Assembly (NCBI GenBank): GCA_009993635.1
Contig: JAACTC010000005.1
Location: 310,001-374,000, forward strand
DNA from: Erythrobacter sp.
GTDB lineage: Bacteria > Pseudomonadota > Alphaproteobacteria > Sphingomonadales > Sphingomonadaceae
Length of the DNA: 64,000 bases
Direction: 5' to 3'
Below are positions 33,850 through 43,280 of the stretch, piece after piece. The position numbers were made by a program, and so were the translations under genes. The notes under the pieces were generated by a model. That model was not told where the DNA came from, searched no databases, and saw only the letters and a program-made list of their open reading frames with translations. Within the stretch, counting starts at the first letter, position 1; every line of letters begins with the position of its first letter.

Positions 33850-35838
33850 TCACGCATCGATGAGCTCGCGATCCAGATCGCCCGCCTTGTTCTGAATGAA
33901 CTGGAAGCGGTGCTCCGGGTTGCGGCCCATCAACTGGCCGACCAATTCCTTCACAGCCGCGCGGTCTTCGAATTCCGGCGGCAGGGTGATGCGGATGAGG
34001 CTGCGGCTATCGGGGTGCATGGTGGTCTCGCGCAGCTGCGCGGGGTTCATCTCGCCAAGACCCTTGAAGCGGCTGATCTCGATCTTCTTGCCCTTGAACA
34101 CGGTCTCTTCCAGCTCACGCCGGTGCTCTTCATCGCGGGCATAGCGGCTCTCCTTGCCGGACGTCAGGCGGTAGAGCGGCGGCTGGGCGAGAAAGAGGTG
34201 CCCCTTGCGCACCAGGTCGGGCATTTCCTGGAAGAAGAACGTCATCAGCAGCGTCGCGATATGTGCGCCGTCGACATCGGCGTCGGTCATGATGACTACG
34301 CGGTCGTAACGTAGCTGATCGGCGTCGCAATCCTTGCGCACCCCGCAGCCGAGCGCGAGGATCAGGTCCGCTATCTCGCTGTTGGCGCGGATCTTGTCCG
34401 CGCTGGCGCTGGCGACGTTCAGGATCTTGCCGCGGATCGGCAGGATCGCCTGCGTCTTGCGGTCTCGCGCCTGCTTGGCGCTGCCGCCCGCGGAATCGCC
34501 TTCGACGATGAACAGCTCGGTCTCCGCACCGGTTTCGCCAGAGCAATCGGTCAGCTTGCCCGGCAGGCGCAGCTTCTTGGCATTCGTTGCGGTCTTGCGC
34601 TTCACTTCGCGCTCGGCGCGGCGGCGCAGGCGCTCGTCCATCCGCTCCATCACTTCGCCCAGCAGCGCCTTGCCGCGCTCCATATTGTCGGCAAGGAAGT
34701 GGTCGAAATGGTCGCGCACCGCGTTCTCGACCAGCTTGGCGGCTTCGGGCGAAGTCAGGCGGTCCTTGGTCTGGCTCTGGAACTGCGGATCGCGGATGAA
34801 GACCGACAGCAGGACTTCGGCGCCCGCCATCACGTCGTCCGCCGAAATGTCCTTCGCCTTCTTCTGGCCGACCAGATCGCCGAACGCGCGCAAGCCCTTG
34901 GTCAGCGCGTTGCGAAGGCCCTGTTCGTGCGTGCCGCCATCGGGCGTGGGCACTGTGTTGCAGTACCAGCTGGTCGCGCCTTCGGAGAACAGCGGCCAGG
35001 CGATCGCCCATTCGACGCGGCCCTGCGAAGTGCCATCCTGCGAAGGGAAATCCTGACTTCCAGCGAAGGGTTCCGCGGTGACGCATTCGCGCCCGTTGAT
35101 CCGCTGCGCAAGATGATCGGCCAGCCCGCCGGGGAACTTGAAGGTCTCTTCCTCGGGCACATCGTCGCTGGCCAGCGAGGGCGCGCATTTCCAGCGGATT
35201 TCGACGCCGGCGAACAGGTACGCCTTGGACCGGGCGAGCTGGAACAGTCGCTTGGCGCTGAACTGCCGCGTACCGAAAATCTCCGGGTCAGGCGTGAAGC
35301 TGACCGTGGTGCCGCGCCGGTTGGGCGCCGCGCCGACCGTCTCGATCGGCCCGAGCGTCTGCCCCTTGGAGAATTCCTGCGCATACAGCGTCTTGTCGCG
35401 CGCGACCTCGACCCGCGTATGCTCGGACAGGGCATTGACGACGCTGACGCCCACGCCGTGCAGGCCGCCGCTGGTCGCATAGGCCTTGCCCGAAAACTTG
35501 CCGCCCGAATGGAGCGTGGAGAGGATGACTTCGAGCGTCGACTTGCCCGGAAACTTGGGATGTTCGTCCACCGGCATCCCGCGACCATTGTCGGCGATGG
35601 TCAGGCGGTTGCCTTCCTCAAGCCGGACCTCGATCCGCGATGCATGGCCCGCCACCGCCTCATCCATCGAGTTGTCGAGAACCTCGGCGGCGAGGTGGTG
35701 CAGCGCGCGGTCGTCCGTCCCGCCGATATACATGCCGGGGCGGCGACGCACGGGCTCCAGCCCTTCCAGCACTTCGATGGAGGAGGAATCGTAATCGCCG
35801 CTGGAGGTCGGCGTACCGTCGAACAGATCATCGGACAT
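33850..35838 (-). CDS. parE: DNA topoisomerase IV subunit B
   Basis: ParE is the ATPase subunit of topoisomerase IV, which separates replicated chromosomes. The 662 residues carry the GHKL ATPase start (RRRPGMYIGGTDDRALHHL, DNSMDEA), the transducer region and the TOPRIM part with EGDSAGGSAKQARDR, LPIRGKILNV and DADVDGAHIATLL. The C-terminus ends in QFIQNKAGDLDRELIDA. ParE rather than GyrB is favoured by the short length and the absence of the GyrB insert. Confidence 0.95.
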   Translation of the reverse strand: MSDDLFDGTPTSSGDYDSSSIEVLEGLEPVRRRPGMYIGGTDDRALHHLAAEVLDNSMDEAVAGHASRIEVRLEEGNRLTIADNGRGMPVDEHPKFPGKSTLEVILSTLHSGGKFSGKAYATSGGLHGVGVSVVNALSEHTRVEVARDKTLYAQEFSKGQTLGPIETVGAAPNRRGTTVSFTPDPEIFGTRQFSAKRLFQLARSKAYLFAGVEIRWKCAPSLASDDVPEEETFKFPGGLADHLAQRINGRECVTAEPFAGSQDFPSQDGTSQGRVEWAIAWPLFSEGATSWYCNTVPTPDGGTHEQGLRNALTKGLRAFGDLVGQKKAKDISADDVMAGAEVLLSVFIRDPQFQSQTKDRLTSPEAAKLVENAVRDHFDHFLADNMERGKALLGEVMERMDERLRRRAEREVKRKTATNAKKLRLPGKLTDCSGETGAETELFIVEGDSAGGSAKQARDRKTQAILPIRGKILNVASASADKIRANSEIADLILALGCGVRKDCDADQLRYDRVVIMTDADVDGAHIATLLMTFFFQEMPDLVRKGHLFLAQPPLYRLTSGKESRYARDEEHRRELEETVFKGKKIEISRFKGLGEMNPAQLRETTMHPDSRSLIRITLPPEFEDRAAVKELVGQLMGRNPEHRFQFIQNKAGDLDRELIDA

Positions 35839-35940
35839 AGGGAGTACATTGGGCGTGGGCGCGCCGCTTCACAAGCTTTGCGCGCCCGCTATCCCACGAT
35901 TGCTTTCACCTCGGCCGGGGCCAGGGGCGCATTTAACGTG

Positions 35941-37164
35941 CTAGAAGCTATCCGGCGCAGGTGAAACGACGATAACCTGCCCGTCGCGCACTTCGCGCAC
36001 TTCGAGCGCACGCTGTGCATTGCCGTCGCTCTGGAAGCGGAACGCACCGTCCAGCCCCAGAAAACCGCCGCGCGAGGTCAGCTGCCCGGTGGGGAAGGGC
36101 GTGCCTGGCTGCCAGGATTCGCCCGCTACGCGCAGCACCAGCAGCACGCTGTCGTAGCCAAGCGTCGCGATCCGATAGGGCGAATTGCCGAAGCGGGTGC
36201 GGTAGCTTTCGGAGAAGCGGCGGTAGCGCGAATCCGACAGCGCGGAGAACAGCGCGCCGTCCATCACGCCCGCCGCCGGGATATCGGCCTCGCCGCTCCA
36301 CAGCTCGGTGCCCAGCAGGCGCGGGCTGAGGCCGCCGTCGGGCCGCAGCTCTGCCGCTGCCGTGATTGCAAGCCGGGGGCTGTCGGCGATCATCACCGTG
36401 TCGAATCCGCCACGGGCACGCAGGCGCCGCGCCGCGCTGGCGGCAGAGCCTTCGTTGCGGGAATATCGCTCGGTCGCGACCAGGGAACCGCCCGCATCGC
36501 GCAGCGCCGCGATCAGCGCCAGTTCCGCCTGGCGCCCATATTCGCCGTCGGGCACCAGCGCACCATAATTGCGAGCGCCCTGTGCGCGGGCGAACTGGAC
36601 GGTGCGCGCGACCGATTGCGAGGGCGACAGGCCCATCAGGTATACATCGGGCGATGCCACGCTGACATCGTTGGAAAACGCGATCAGCGGCACGCCCGCC
36701 GGGCGCGCAACGGAAAGGATTTCGGGCACGTCGCTGGCGAGCAGCGGGCCGAGGATCAGCTGATTGCCCTCGGCAATCGCCCGGCGTGCGGCATCGCGCG
36801 GATCGCCTGCGGTGTCGTAAGTGGTGATGCGCAGGTTATCGGCGTTGGTATCGAGCAATGCCATCATCGTCGCATTGGCGATCGACTGGCCGACGCGCGC
36901 ATTGTCTCCACTGGTCGGCACCAGCAGCGCAACCCGGTGGCGTGCGCCGTCCTGCGGCAGGGGCGTGGGAGCAGGTGCGGTGGTGCCGCGCGGGATGGGC
37001 GGCAGGGTCGCCGCGTCGGACTGCCGGGGCGTGGTCGTCGGCTGCGAAGTCGGCGGGGGCGGAGTGCCCGGCGCATCGACCTGCGGAATGATCTGGCAAC
37101 CCGCCAGCAGCAGGCCCGCTCCCAATGCGAGGAACAGTCGGCGGCAATCGCGGAGGCCCATCAT
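35941..37164 (-). CDS. Penicillin-binding protein activator-like lipoprotein (LpoA family)
   Basis: A 407-residue lipoprotein (lipobox LLLAGC, Cys23) with a Pro/Thr-rich linker to about residue 72 and then a type I periplasmic-binding-protein fold (VALLVPTSGDNARVGQSI, GPLLASDVPEIL, LGYDSVLLVL). In gammaproteobacteria LpoA activates PBP1a from the outer membrane; this shorter form is usually annotated as a PBP activator in alphaproteobacteria. It is divergent from rsmI, the same neighbour as in E. coli yraM-rsmI, which supports the call. Confidence 0.85.
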   Translation of the reverse strand: MMGLRDCRRLFLALGAGLLLAGCQIIPQVDAPGTPPPPTSQPTTTPRQSDAATLPPIPRGTTAPAPTPLPQDGARHRVALLVPTSGDNARVGQSIANATMMALLDTNADNLRITTYDTAGDPRDAARRAIAEGNQLILGPLLASDVPEILSVARPAGVPLIAFSNDVSVASPDVYLMGLSPSQSVARTVQFARAQGARNYGALVPDGEYGRQAELALIAALRDAGGSLVATERYSRNEGSAASAARRLRARGGFDTVMIADSPRLAITAAAELRPDGGLSPRLLGTELWSGEADIPAAGVMDGALFSALSDSRYRRFSESYRTRFGNSPYRIATLGYDSVLLVLRVAGESWQPGTPFPTGQLTSRGGFLGLDGAFRFQSDGNAQRALEVREVRDGQVIVVSPAPDSF

Positions 37165-37190
37165 GCTTGCGAAAATCCCCTCGGTTGGTC

Positions 37191-38057
37191 ATGGCTGGTG
37201 GTGTGAACGACAGCAGCGATGCCAGCCCCAACGCCGCGCTTGCGCCAGGCCTGTATATCGTAGCGACGCCGATTGGCAATCTGAACGACATCACCTTGCG
37301 GGCAATCGACGTGCTGACGCGGTGTGACGGGGTCGCGTGCGAGGATACGCGTGTGACCGGCAAGCTGATGCGCCATCTCGGCCTGTCCAAACCCCTGTGG
37401 CGCTATAACGACCATGCTGAAGAGCGCGATCGGGCGCGCCTGATCGAAAGCATGGCCACGCGTGCGGTTGCGCTGGTGAGCGATGCGGGAACGCCGCTGA
37501 TCTCCGATCCCGGCTATCGGCTGGTGAACGCAGCACGCGATGCCGGGATAGAGATACAGACCATCCCCGGGCCCTGCGCCGCCATCGCCGCGATGACGCT
37601 GGCCGGATTGCCGAGCGACCGGTTCCTGTTCGCAGGCTTCCTGCCCGTGAAGGAGAAGGCGCGCGCCGATATGCTGGCGGAGCTGGGCGAAATCGATGCG
37701 ACGCTGGTGTTCTATGAAAGCGCAGGGCGGCTGGGCAGGACGCTGGCCGCGATCGACGCCGGGCTGCCCGGCCGCCGCGTGGGCGTTGCGCGCGAGCTGA
37801 CCAAGATGCACGAGGAATGCCGGGTCGATACTCCGGCGGCGCTGATTGCGCATTACGACGCGAAGCCGCCCAAGGGCGAGATCGTGCTGCTGGTCGAGCC
37901 GCCGCATGAAACCGAGGCGAGCGAGGCGGATGTGGACGCGCTGCTGTGTGCCGCGCTGGAGACAGACAAACCCTCTCAGGCCGCGGCCAAGGTTGCCAGG
38001 GCGACCGGGGCCGACCGCAAGGCACTCTATGCCCGCGCGATGGAACTGCGCCGGTGA
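37191..38057 (+). CDS. rsmI: 16S rRNA (cytidine1402-2'-O)-methyltransferase
   Basis: RsmI methylates the 2'-OH of C1402 in the 30S decoding centre using SAM. The 288 residues show GLYIVATPIGNLNDITLRA, CEDTRVTGKLM, VSDAGTPLISDPG and the TIPGPCAAIAAMTLAGLPSD block of the tetrapyrrole-methylase fold. The start is taken at ATG 37191; GTG 37203 is possible. The stop overlaps the yraN GTG start by three bases. Conserved order yraM-like/rsmI/yraN. Confidence 0.95.
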   Translation: MAGGVNDSSDASPNAALAPGLYIVATPIGNLNDITLRAIDVLTRCDGVACEDTRVTGKLMRHLGLSKPLWRYNDHAEERDRARLIESMATRAVALVSDAGTPLISDPGYRLVNAARDAGIEIQTIPGPCAAIAAMTLAGLPSDRFLFAGFLPVKEKARADMLAELGEIDATLVFYESAGRLGRTLAAIDAGLPGRRVGVARELTKMHEECRVDTPAALIAHYDAKPPKGEIVLLVEPPHETEASEADVDALLCAALETDKPSQAAAKVARATGADRKALYARAMELRR

Positions 38058-38410
38058 CGCAAAAGCGGGAGCGCGCCGAAAAGGCGGGGCGCGGCGGCGA
38101 GGAAGAGGCCGCCCGCTGGCTCGAAAGCGAAGGGTGGGACATCCTCGGTCGCCGCCGCAAGACACCGCTTGGCGAAATCGACCTGATCGCGCGGCGCGAA
38201 AGGCTGATCGCGTTCGTCGAGGTCAAATGGCGGCGCAGCGTGCCCGATCTGGATCTCGCAATCGACGAACGGCGGCTCGAACGCGTTGCTGCGGCGGTAG
38301 GCGCGGTGGCGCATGAATACGCAACCGAAGGCGAAGACATTCGCATCGACGTGATCCTGCTTGCACCCGGCGCGCAGCCTCGCCACATCGCCAATGCCTG
38401 GATGCCGTAG
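38054..38410 (+). CDS. yraN: YraN/UPF0102 nuclease-fold protein
   Basis: A 118-residue protein of the UPF0102 family, a restriction-endonuclease-like fold. The core GEIDLIARRERLIAFVEVKWRR gives the E-D-ExK residues of such nucleases. Biological role unknown. It starts with GTG at 38054, within GTGA overlapping the rsmI stop, so it is co-translated. A REP-like palindrome follows, before gshB. Confidence 0.9.
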   Translation: MTQKRERAEKAGRGGEEEAARWLESEGWDILGRRRKTPLGEIDLIARRERLIAFVEVKWRRSVPDLDLAIDERRLERVAAAVGAVAHEYATEGEDIRIDVILLAPGAQPRHIANAWMP

Positions 38411-38419
38411 TGCGCTTCC

Positions 38420-38506
38420 CGTCATTGCGAGGAGCGTAAGCGACGACGCAATCCAGCGCGTAGCGCGCGACCGCCCCTGGATTGCTTCGCTACGCTCGCA
38501 ATGACG
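38420..38506 (+). repeat. Intergenic palindromic repeat between yraN and gshB
   Basis: CGTCATTGCGAG (38420-38431) pairs with CTCGCAATGACG (38495-38506) and GCAATCCAG (38448-38456) with CTGGATTGC (38477-38485), with smaller hairpins inside. It is a second REP-like family, distinct from the CCCCGG type at 6860. Confidence 0.85.
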
Positions 38507-38515
38507 AGGTAAGAC

Positions 38516-39487
38516 ATGACTCTACGCACCGCCTTCCAGATGGACCCGATCGAAGACGTCAAGATCGCGGGCGATTCCAGCTTCGCGCTGATGCTCTCTG
38601 CGCAGGAGCGCGGTCACGAGGTGTGGCATTACGATGTGAAGTCGCTCGCGTGGGAAAGCGACGGCAGCCTTGCGGGCAAGATCACCGCCTTCGCGCGTCC
38701 GGTGAAGGTCCGGCGCAAGGAAGGCGATCATTTTGAATGGCTGGGCGAGCGCCGGGTGATCGACCTTGCGAAGGATATCGACGTCGTCTGGCTGCGGCAG
38801 GACCCGCCTTTCGATCTCGGCTACATCACCGCCGCCTTCCTGCTTGACCGGCTCAAGGGCACCACGCTGGTGGTGAACGACCCGCGCGAGGTGGTGAATG
38901 CGCCGGAAAAGATGTTCGTGCTGGATTACGCGCGCTTCATGCCGCCGACGCTGATCGCGCGCCGACTGGCGGACATTCAGGCCTTCCAGAAGAAACACGG
39001 CGCGGTGGTGGTCAAGCCGCTGCACGGCAATGGCGGCAAGGCGATCTTCAAGATCGATCGTTATGGCACCAACCTCTCTGCGCTGTCCGAAGTCTTCGAC
39101 AAGCAATGGCCCGAAGCGCACATGGTGCAGGCCTTCCTGCCCACGGTGAGCGAGGGGGACAAGCGGATCGTGCTGGTCGACGGCGAAGTCGCAGGCGCGA
39201 TCAACCGCAAGCCGGGCGAGGGCGAGTTCCGCAGCAATCTGGCGCAGGGTGGCTCGGCCGAGGCGGCGCAACTGACCGACCGCGAGGCGGAAATCTGCGC
39301 CGCGATGGGGCCCGAGCTGAAGAAGCGCGGGCTGGTGTTCGTCGGGATAGACGTGATCGGCGGCGAATGGCTGACCGAGATCAACGTAACTTCACCCACC
39401 GGCATCGTCGCGATCGACCGCTTCAATGGCACCGATACCGCAGGCGCGCTGTGGGAGGCGACCGAGCGGCGGCATCGCGAGATGTGA
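38516..39487 (+). CDS. gshB: Glutathione synthase
   Basis: GshB joins glycine to gamma-glutamylcysteine to make glutathione. The 323-residue ATP-grasp enzyme shows WLRQDPPFDLGYITAAFLLD, NDPREVVNAPEKM, VVVKPLHGNGGKAIF, and EGEFRSNLAQGG, ending with the Mg site TEINVTSPTGIV. Length and order are normal. Placed right after a palindromic repeat. Confidence 0.96.
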   Translation: MTLRTAFQMDPIEDVKIAGDSSFALMLSAQERGHEVWHYDVKSLAWESDGSLAGKITAFARPVKVRRKEGDHFEWLGERRVIDLAKDIDVVWLRQDPPFDLGYITAAFLLDRLKGTTLVVNDPREVVNAPEKMFVLDYARFMPPTLIARRLADIQAFQKKHGAVVVKPLHGNGGKAIFKIDRYGTNLSALSEVFDKQWPEAHMVQAFLPTVSEGDKRIVLVDGEVAGAINRKPGEGEFRSNLAQGGSAEAAQLTDREAEICAAMGPELKKRGLVFVGIDVIGGEWLTEINVTSPTGIVAIDRFNGTDTAGALWEATERRHREM

Positions 39488-39495
39488 GGTCTAAC

Positions 39496-39592
39496 TTCTC
39501 CCCTCCCCGCGGGGAGGGGTTGGGGGTGGGGGCTCTGCCCCATCAGCCGAAGCACACCCCCACCCGACCTCCCCCTCAAGGGGGGAGGAGAA
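39496..39592. repeat. GC-rich palindromic repeat between convergent gshB and SIMPL genes
   Basis: CTTCTCCCCTCCCC at the left matches GGGGGGAGGAGAA at the right (ending 39592), enclosing GTTGGGGGTGGGGG against CACCCCCACCC. It starts eight bases after the gshB stop and directly abuts the stop of the SIMPL gene, so it may act as a two-way terminator. A third repeat family in this window. Confidence 0.7.
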
Positions 39593-40333
39593 CTAGTTCA
39601 GCTCATACGCCACGGTCGTCACCACGCGGACCTTTTGGAATGGCGTGTTCGCGCCGCTGCTATCGCAGTATTCGCAGTCCACCCCGTCGCGCGCGCTGAT
39701 CGAGAAATAGCCCTGGCTGGCGGTCTTGATCTTGCCCACCGATGCGCCGCTGTCGTTGGCGAATTGCTGCGCGCTTTCGCGGGCGCTGCGATTGGCCTCG
39801 GCGATCATTTCCGGTTTCAGATCGTTCAGCCCGGTGAAGGTGTAGTTGACCGATCCGCCGCCCATCTCGACGCCCGCACGCAGCAGATCGGCCTGCTTCG
39901 CGTAGGCCTGCCGCGCGCGCATCACATCGTCGGTGCGCAGCTGGATCGTGCGCGAAACGGTGAGGTTTTCGGGCAGCGGATTACCGTAGGCATCGCGCGG
40001 CTGATCGCGCATCAGCGAGATATCGCTGTCGGTGAAGTCGCTCGGCTTGAAACCTGCATCGGTGAAGAACTTGCGCACCGCCTGCGCCTGCTGGTCGACT
40101 GAATTCTGCACGCTCGCCAGATCATTGCCGGTGTCGGAAAAGCGGATCGACCAGGTTGCGATATCGGCGGTAACGTCGCGTTCGGACACGCCCTTCACGG
40201 TCACTTCGCGATCAGCCTCTTTCGCGCGGCGCAAACCGTCGCCCAGCAGGAAACCGCTTCCCATCAGCCCGACCATGACGATCGCGACCGATCCCAGCAC
40301 CACGAAACGATTGCTTTCGACAAACCCGGCCAT
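39593..40333 (-). CDS. SIMPL (DUF541) domain exported protein
   Basis: A 246-residue protein with one N-terminal membrane helix (about 10-32) and a SIMPL/DUF541 domain: REVTVKGVSERDVTADIATW at the start and FQKVRVVTTVAYEL at the end. The family includes E. coli YggE, linked to oxidative stress. Most likely anchored in the inner membrane facing the periplasm. Divergent from dedA across a 215-base gap with no other feature I can support. Confidence 0.88.
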   Translation of the reverse strand: MAGFVESNRFVVLGSVAIVMVGLMGSGFLLGDGLRRAKEADREVTVKGVSERDVTADIATWSIRFSDTGNDLASVQNSVDQQAQAVRKFFTDAGFKPSDFTDSDISLMRDQPRDAYGNPLPENLTVSRTIQLRTDDVMRARQAYAKQADLLRAGVEMGGGSVNYTFTGLNDLKPEMIAEANRSARESAQQFANDSGASVGKIKTASQGYFSISARDGVDCEYCDSSGANTPFQKVRVVTTVAYELN

Positions 40334-40548
40334 CCCTCATCTCCTTACCGGCCGGCGCGGGTGCGGCCTCCATTGACCGGGTCACCGCTGCGACCAACCG
40401 TGCTGATCTATCGATGAGTCGTTGTGAACCTGCGCTGAAGCGTTCCTTGGAGTCGATGAGTTGAGTTTGCTGGCGCGACAAACCGCTCGCGCGATCGGTG
40501 TCAACCAGCGGCATGGCAACTTTCGCAGGCAGCACGCATTGGTGTGCC

Positions 40549-41154
40549 ATGGACAGCGCGATACTCTCGATCATCCAGCAGCTCGGTTATTTCGGAATCG
40601 CCGTTATGATGGCGCTGGAAAACATCTTCCCACCGATCCCGTCCGAGGCGATCATGGGCGCGGGCGCGCTGGCGATGACGCACGGCAAGATGGAATTCTG
40701 GCCGCTGCTGATCGCGGGCACGGCGGGCACACTTGCGGGCAACTACGCCTGGTATCTGGTGGGCGACCGGGTCGGTTACGAAAGGCTCGGCCCGCTGATC
40801 GACAAGTGGGGCAGGTGGCTGACGCTGGAGTGGGAAGATATCGAACGGGCCGTGAACTTCTTCCAGAAGCACGGCCAATGGGCCGTGTTCGTGCTGCGTG
40901 CGACTCCCGTGATGCGCACGATGATCTCGCTCCCGGCGGGGCTGGCCCACATGAACCTGTGGCGCTTCCTGATCTTCACCGCGGCAGGCTCGGCGATCTG
41001 GAACGCGTTGCTGATCGCAGGCACCGTATGGATCGCGAACAGCTTCGCCGAAGCGCAGACGTGGCTCGGCTGGGGTATTGTGGCCGTGGTCGTGCTGGCG
41101 GTGGCGGGGTATCTGTGGCGGCTGGCAACTTGGAAACCGCGAGCCGAACGCTAG
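40549..41154 (+). CDS. DedA family membrane protein
   Basis: A 201-residue DedA/SNARE-associated (VTT) membrane protein, a family of lipid-flipping and transport proteins tied to membrane potential and drug resistance. The family block ALENIFPPIPSEAIMGAGAL is present, with FVLRATPVMRTMISLPAGLAHM after a reentrant loop. The start ATG is at 40549. Its stop overlaps the stop of convergent xerC inside CTAG. Confidence 0.9.
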   Translation: MDSAILSIIQQLGYFGIAVMMALENIFPPIPSEAIMGAGALAMTHGKMEFWPLLIAGTAGTLAGNYAWYLVGDRVGYERLGPLIDKWGRWLTLEWEDIERAVNFFQKHGQWAVFVLRATPVMRTMISLPAGLAHMNLWRFLIFTAAGSAIWNALLIAGTVWIANSFAEAQTWLGWGIVAVVVLAVAGYLWRLATWKPRAER

Positions 41155-42080
41155 TCGCTGCGCTTGCTCTCCGGCTCGCCTGTCCGCTCTGTGGCCCTCT
41201 CGCGGGGATGCGCGCTGCGATAGGTATCGAGCAGGCGCGCCGCATCGACCTCGGTATAAATCTGCGTCGACCCCAGGCTGGCATGGCCCAACAGTTCCTG
41301 CAGGCTGCGCAGGTCCGCGCCGGCGCCCAGCAGGTGCGAGGCGAAGGAATGGCGCAGCGCGTGCGGCGTAGCGTTGGCGGGCAGGCCGATCTCCGCACGC
41401 ACCTCCGCCATCGCCTTCTGCACCAGCCCGGGTGAGAGCGGCCCACCACGGCTTCCGCGAAACAGCGGCTGTTCGGGCGGCAGGGGATGCGGGCACGCGG
41501 CGACATAGTCCGCCAGCGCGATACGGATTGCGGGCAGGATGGGCACCACGCGGGTCTTGCCCCCCTTGCCGATGACGCGGATCGTTTCGCCGGGCGCCGC
41601 GTGCTCGCCCGTCAGCGACAGCGCCTCACCAAGCCGCATTCCAGCCCCGTAGAGCAGCAGCAGCACCGCACGATCACGCAGCCCCGTCCATTCCTCGCGC
41701 CGCCTCTCACCGATCTTCTCGGCCAGATGCACCGCCTCGTCCGGAGTGACGGGGCGGGGCAGGGTGCGCTTGATGCGCGGGCCGCGCAGCCGCGGTGCCT
41801 GCGCGTCGCCGACGCCCGCCTCCTGCCGCGCAAATGCGAGGAAGGCGCGCAGGGCGGACAGCTCGCGCGCGGCGGATCGGTTGCTCAAGCCATCGGCACG
41901 GCGCCGGGCGAGCTGGGCCCGCAACGCCGGTGCTTCCAGACTTGCCACGGCCGGCCATTCGTTCGCTCCGGTTTCCTCCAGAAGGCGCTCTGCCGCCCGA
42001 ACATAGGCACGCACGGTATGGGGCGAGAGGCGGCGTTCCGCCGCGAGGTGGCTTTCCCAGCGGTGCAGGACGCCGCTCAT
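41151..42080 (-). CDS. xerC: Tyrosine recombinase XerC
   Basis: XerC resolves chromosome dimers at dif with XerD. The 309-residue protein has a SAM-like N-domain (LSPHTVRAYVRAAERLLEE) and all catalytic residues: Arg149 (GAGMRLGEAL), Lys172 (GKGGKTRVVP), His240 and Arg243 (HALRHSFASHL), His266 (LGHASLGS) and nucleophile Tyr275. Location in a housekeeping row with hemW, rdgB and rph argues for XerC and against a mobile-element integrase. The start overlaps the hemW stop by four bases. Confidence 0.9.
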   Translation of the reverse strand: MSGVLHRWESHLAAERRLSPHTVRAYVRAAERLLEETGANEWPAVASLEAPALRAQLARRRADGLSNRSAARELSALRAFLAFARQEAGVGDAQAPRLRGPRIKRTLPRPVTPDEAVHLAEKIGERRREEWTGLRDRAVLLLLYGAGMRLGEALSLTGEHAAPGETIRVIGKGGKTRVVPILPAIRIALADYVAACPHPLPPEQPLFRGSRGGPLSPGLVQKAMAEVRAEIGLPANATPHALRHSFASHLLGAGADLRSLQELLGHASLGSTQIYTEVDAARLLDTYRSAHPRERATERTGEPESKRSD

Positions 42081-43240
42081 GCCGCGCACAGGTCCGACGA
42101 GACGAGCTCTGCCAGCAAGGCATCGAGCAGCGGCATCCCCTGCGGAGTGACGGTGATCCGGTCGCCTGCCAGCATGACAAAGCCGAGCCCGGCATAAAAT
42201 TCGGCACGCTGGCGATCGATCAGCGCATCGGGCGTAGTATCGAAACGTGCGGCCAATGCCGCCAGGTCGATCCCCTCGGCCAGTCGCAGGCCCATGAGCA
42301 GCGCCTCGCTCAGGGCTTCCTCCGGGGCCAGCGCGCGCTCTTCGGACATGCCGTGGCCGTTCTCGCCCACGCGGCGCAGAAACGCCTCGGGCTTCTTGTG
42401 CCGGATGGTCGCCATGCCGCCACGCCGCCCATGCGCGCCGGGCCCGATGCCGACATAGTCGCGATAGCGCCAGTAGGTCAGGTTGTGATGGCTCTGTGCG
42501 CCTTCGCGCGCATGGTTGCTGATTTCGTAGGCGGGCAACCCCGCCGCTTCTGTCTGCTCCTGCGTCAGCACGAAGAGATCGGCGGCCTCGTCCGCATCCA
42601 TCGGCGTCAACCGACCACGCGCCACGGCACCGGCGAAGCCCGTGCCCGGCTCGATCGTCAGCTGGTACAGTGAAAGATGTTCGGTGCCGAAGGCCAGAGC
42701 GCGTGCAAGCTCTGCCTCCCATTCGGCGGCGCTCTGGCCGGGGCGCGCATAGATCAGATCGAAGCTGACCCGCCCGAAAAGGTCTTGCGCGCTTTCAACC
42801 GCCGCCATGGCCTCTGCGGCGCTATGTTCGCGACCGAGAAAAGCCAGCGCCTCGTCATGCAGGGATTGCACGCCCAGCGACACGCGGTTGACCCCGGCGC
42901 TGCGGAAATCTGCGAACTTGCCCGCCTCGTAGGAGGTCGGATTGGCCTCCAGCGTGATCTCGGCATCCTGCGCAAGGCCCCAGAGCCGCTCCGCTTCGCC
43001 GATCAGTGCGCCAGCCAAGGCAGGCGGCATCAGCGAAGGCGTACCCCCGCCGAAGAAGATCGATCCGACGCGCCGGCCCGATGTCAGCGCATGCTCGTGT
43101 GCCAGGTCCGCCAGCAGCGCCGCTTGCCATGCGTCCGCATCCACGACGTCGCGAACATGGCTGTTGAAGTCGCAATAGGGGCACTTCTTCAGGCAGAAGG
43201 GCCAGTGGATATAGAGCGCAAGATCGTCCGCTGCGGGCAT
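42077..43240 (-). CDS. hemW: Radical SAM heme chaperone HemW
   Basis: The 387-residue protein is the HemN-like radical SAM protein HemW, which carries heme to target proteins. The iron-sulfur motif is CLKKCPYC (Cys16, Cys20, Cys23), followed by IFFGGGTPSLM and GVNRVSLGVQS. The short N-terminal region before the motif, lacking HemN's extra Cys region, separates HemW from HemN. Coupled to xerC below and 40 bases from rdgB above. Confidence 0.92.
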   Translation of the reverse strand: MPAADDLALYIHWPFCLKKCPYCDFNSHVRDVVDADAWQAALLADLAHEHALTSGRRVGSIFFGGGTPSLMPPALAGALIGEAERLWGLAQDAEITLEANPTSYEAGKFADFRSAGVNRVSLGVQSLHDEALAFLGREHSAAEAMAAVESAQDLFGRVSFDLIYARPGQSAAEWEAELARALAFGTEHLSLYQLTIEPGTGFAGAVARGRLTPMDADEAADLFVLTQEQTEAAGLPAYEISNHAREGAQSHHNLTYWRYRDYVGIGPGAHGRRGGMATIRHKKPEAFLRRVGENGHGMSEERALAPEEALSEALLMGLRLAEGIDLAALAARFDTTPDALIDRQRAEFYAGLGFVMLAGDRITVTPQGMPLLDALLAELVSSDLCAA

Positions 43241-43280
43241 TATGCGAACCTAGGGATCGATGGCCGCAAAGGCTAGTTCG

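Noticed and set aside
41151-42080. Tyrosine recombinase as sign of an integrated element
   Set aside because: All neighbours are housekeeping, it overlaps hemW, no attachment repeats or cargo genes are visible; it is XerC.
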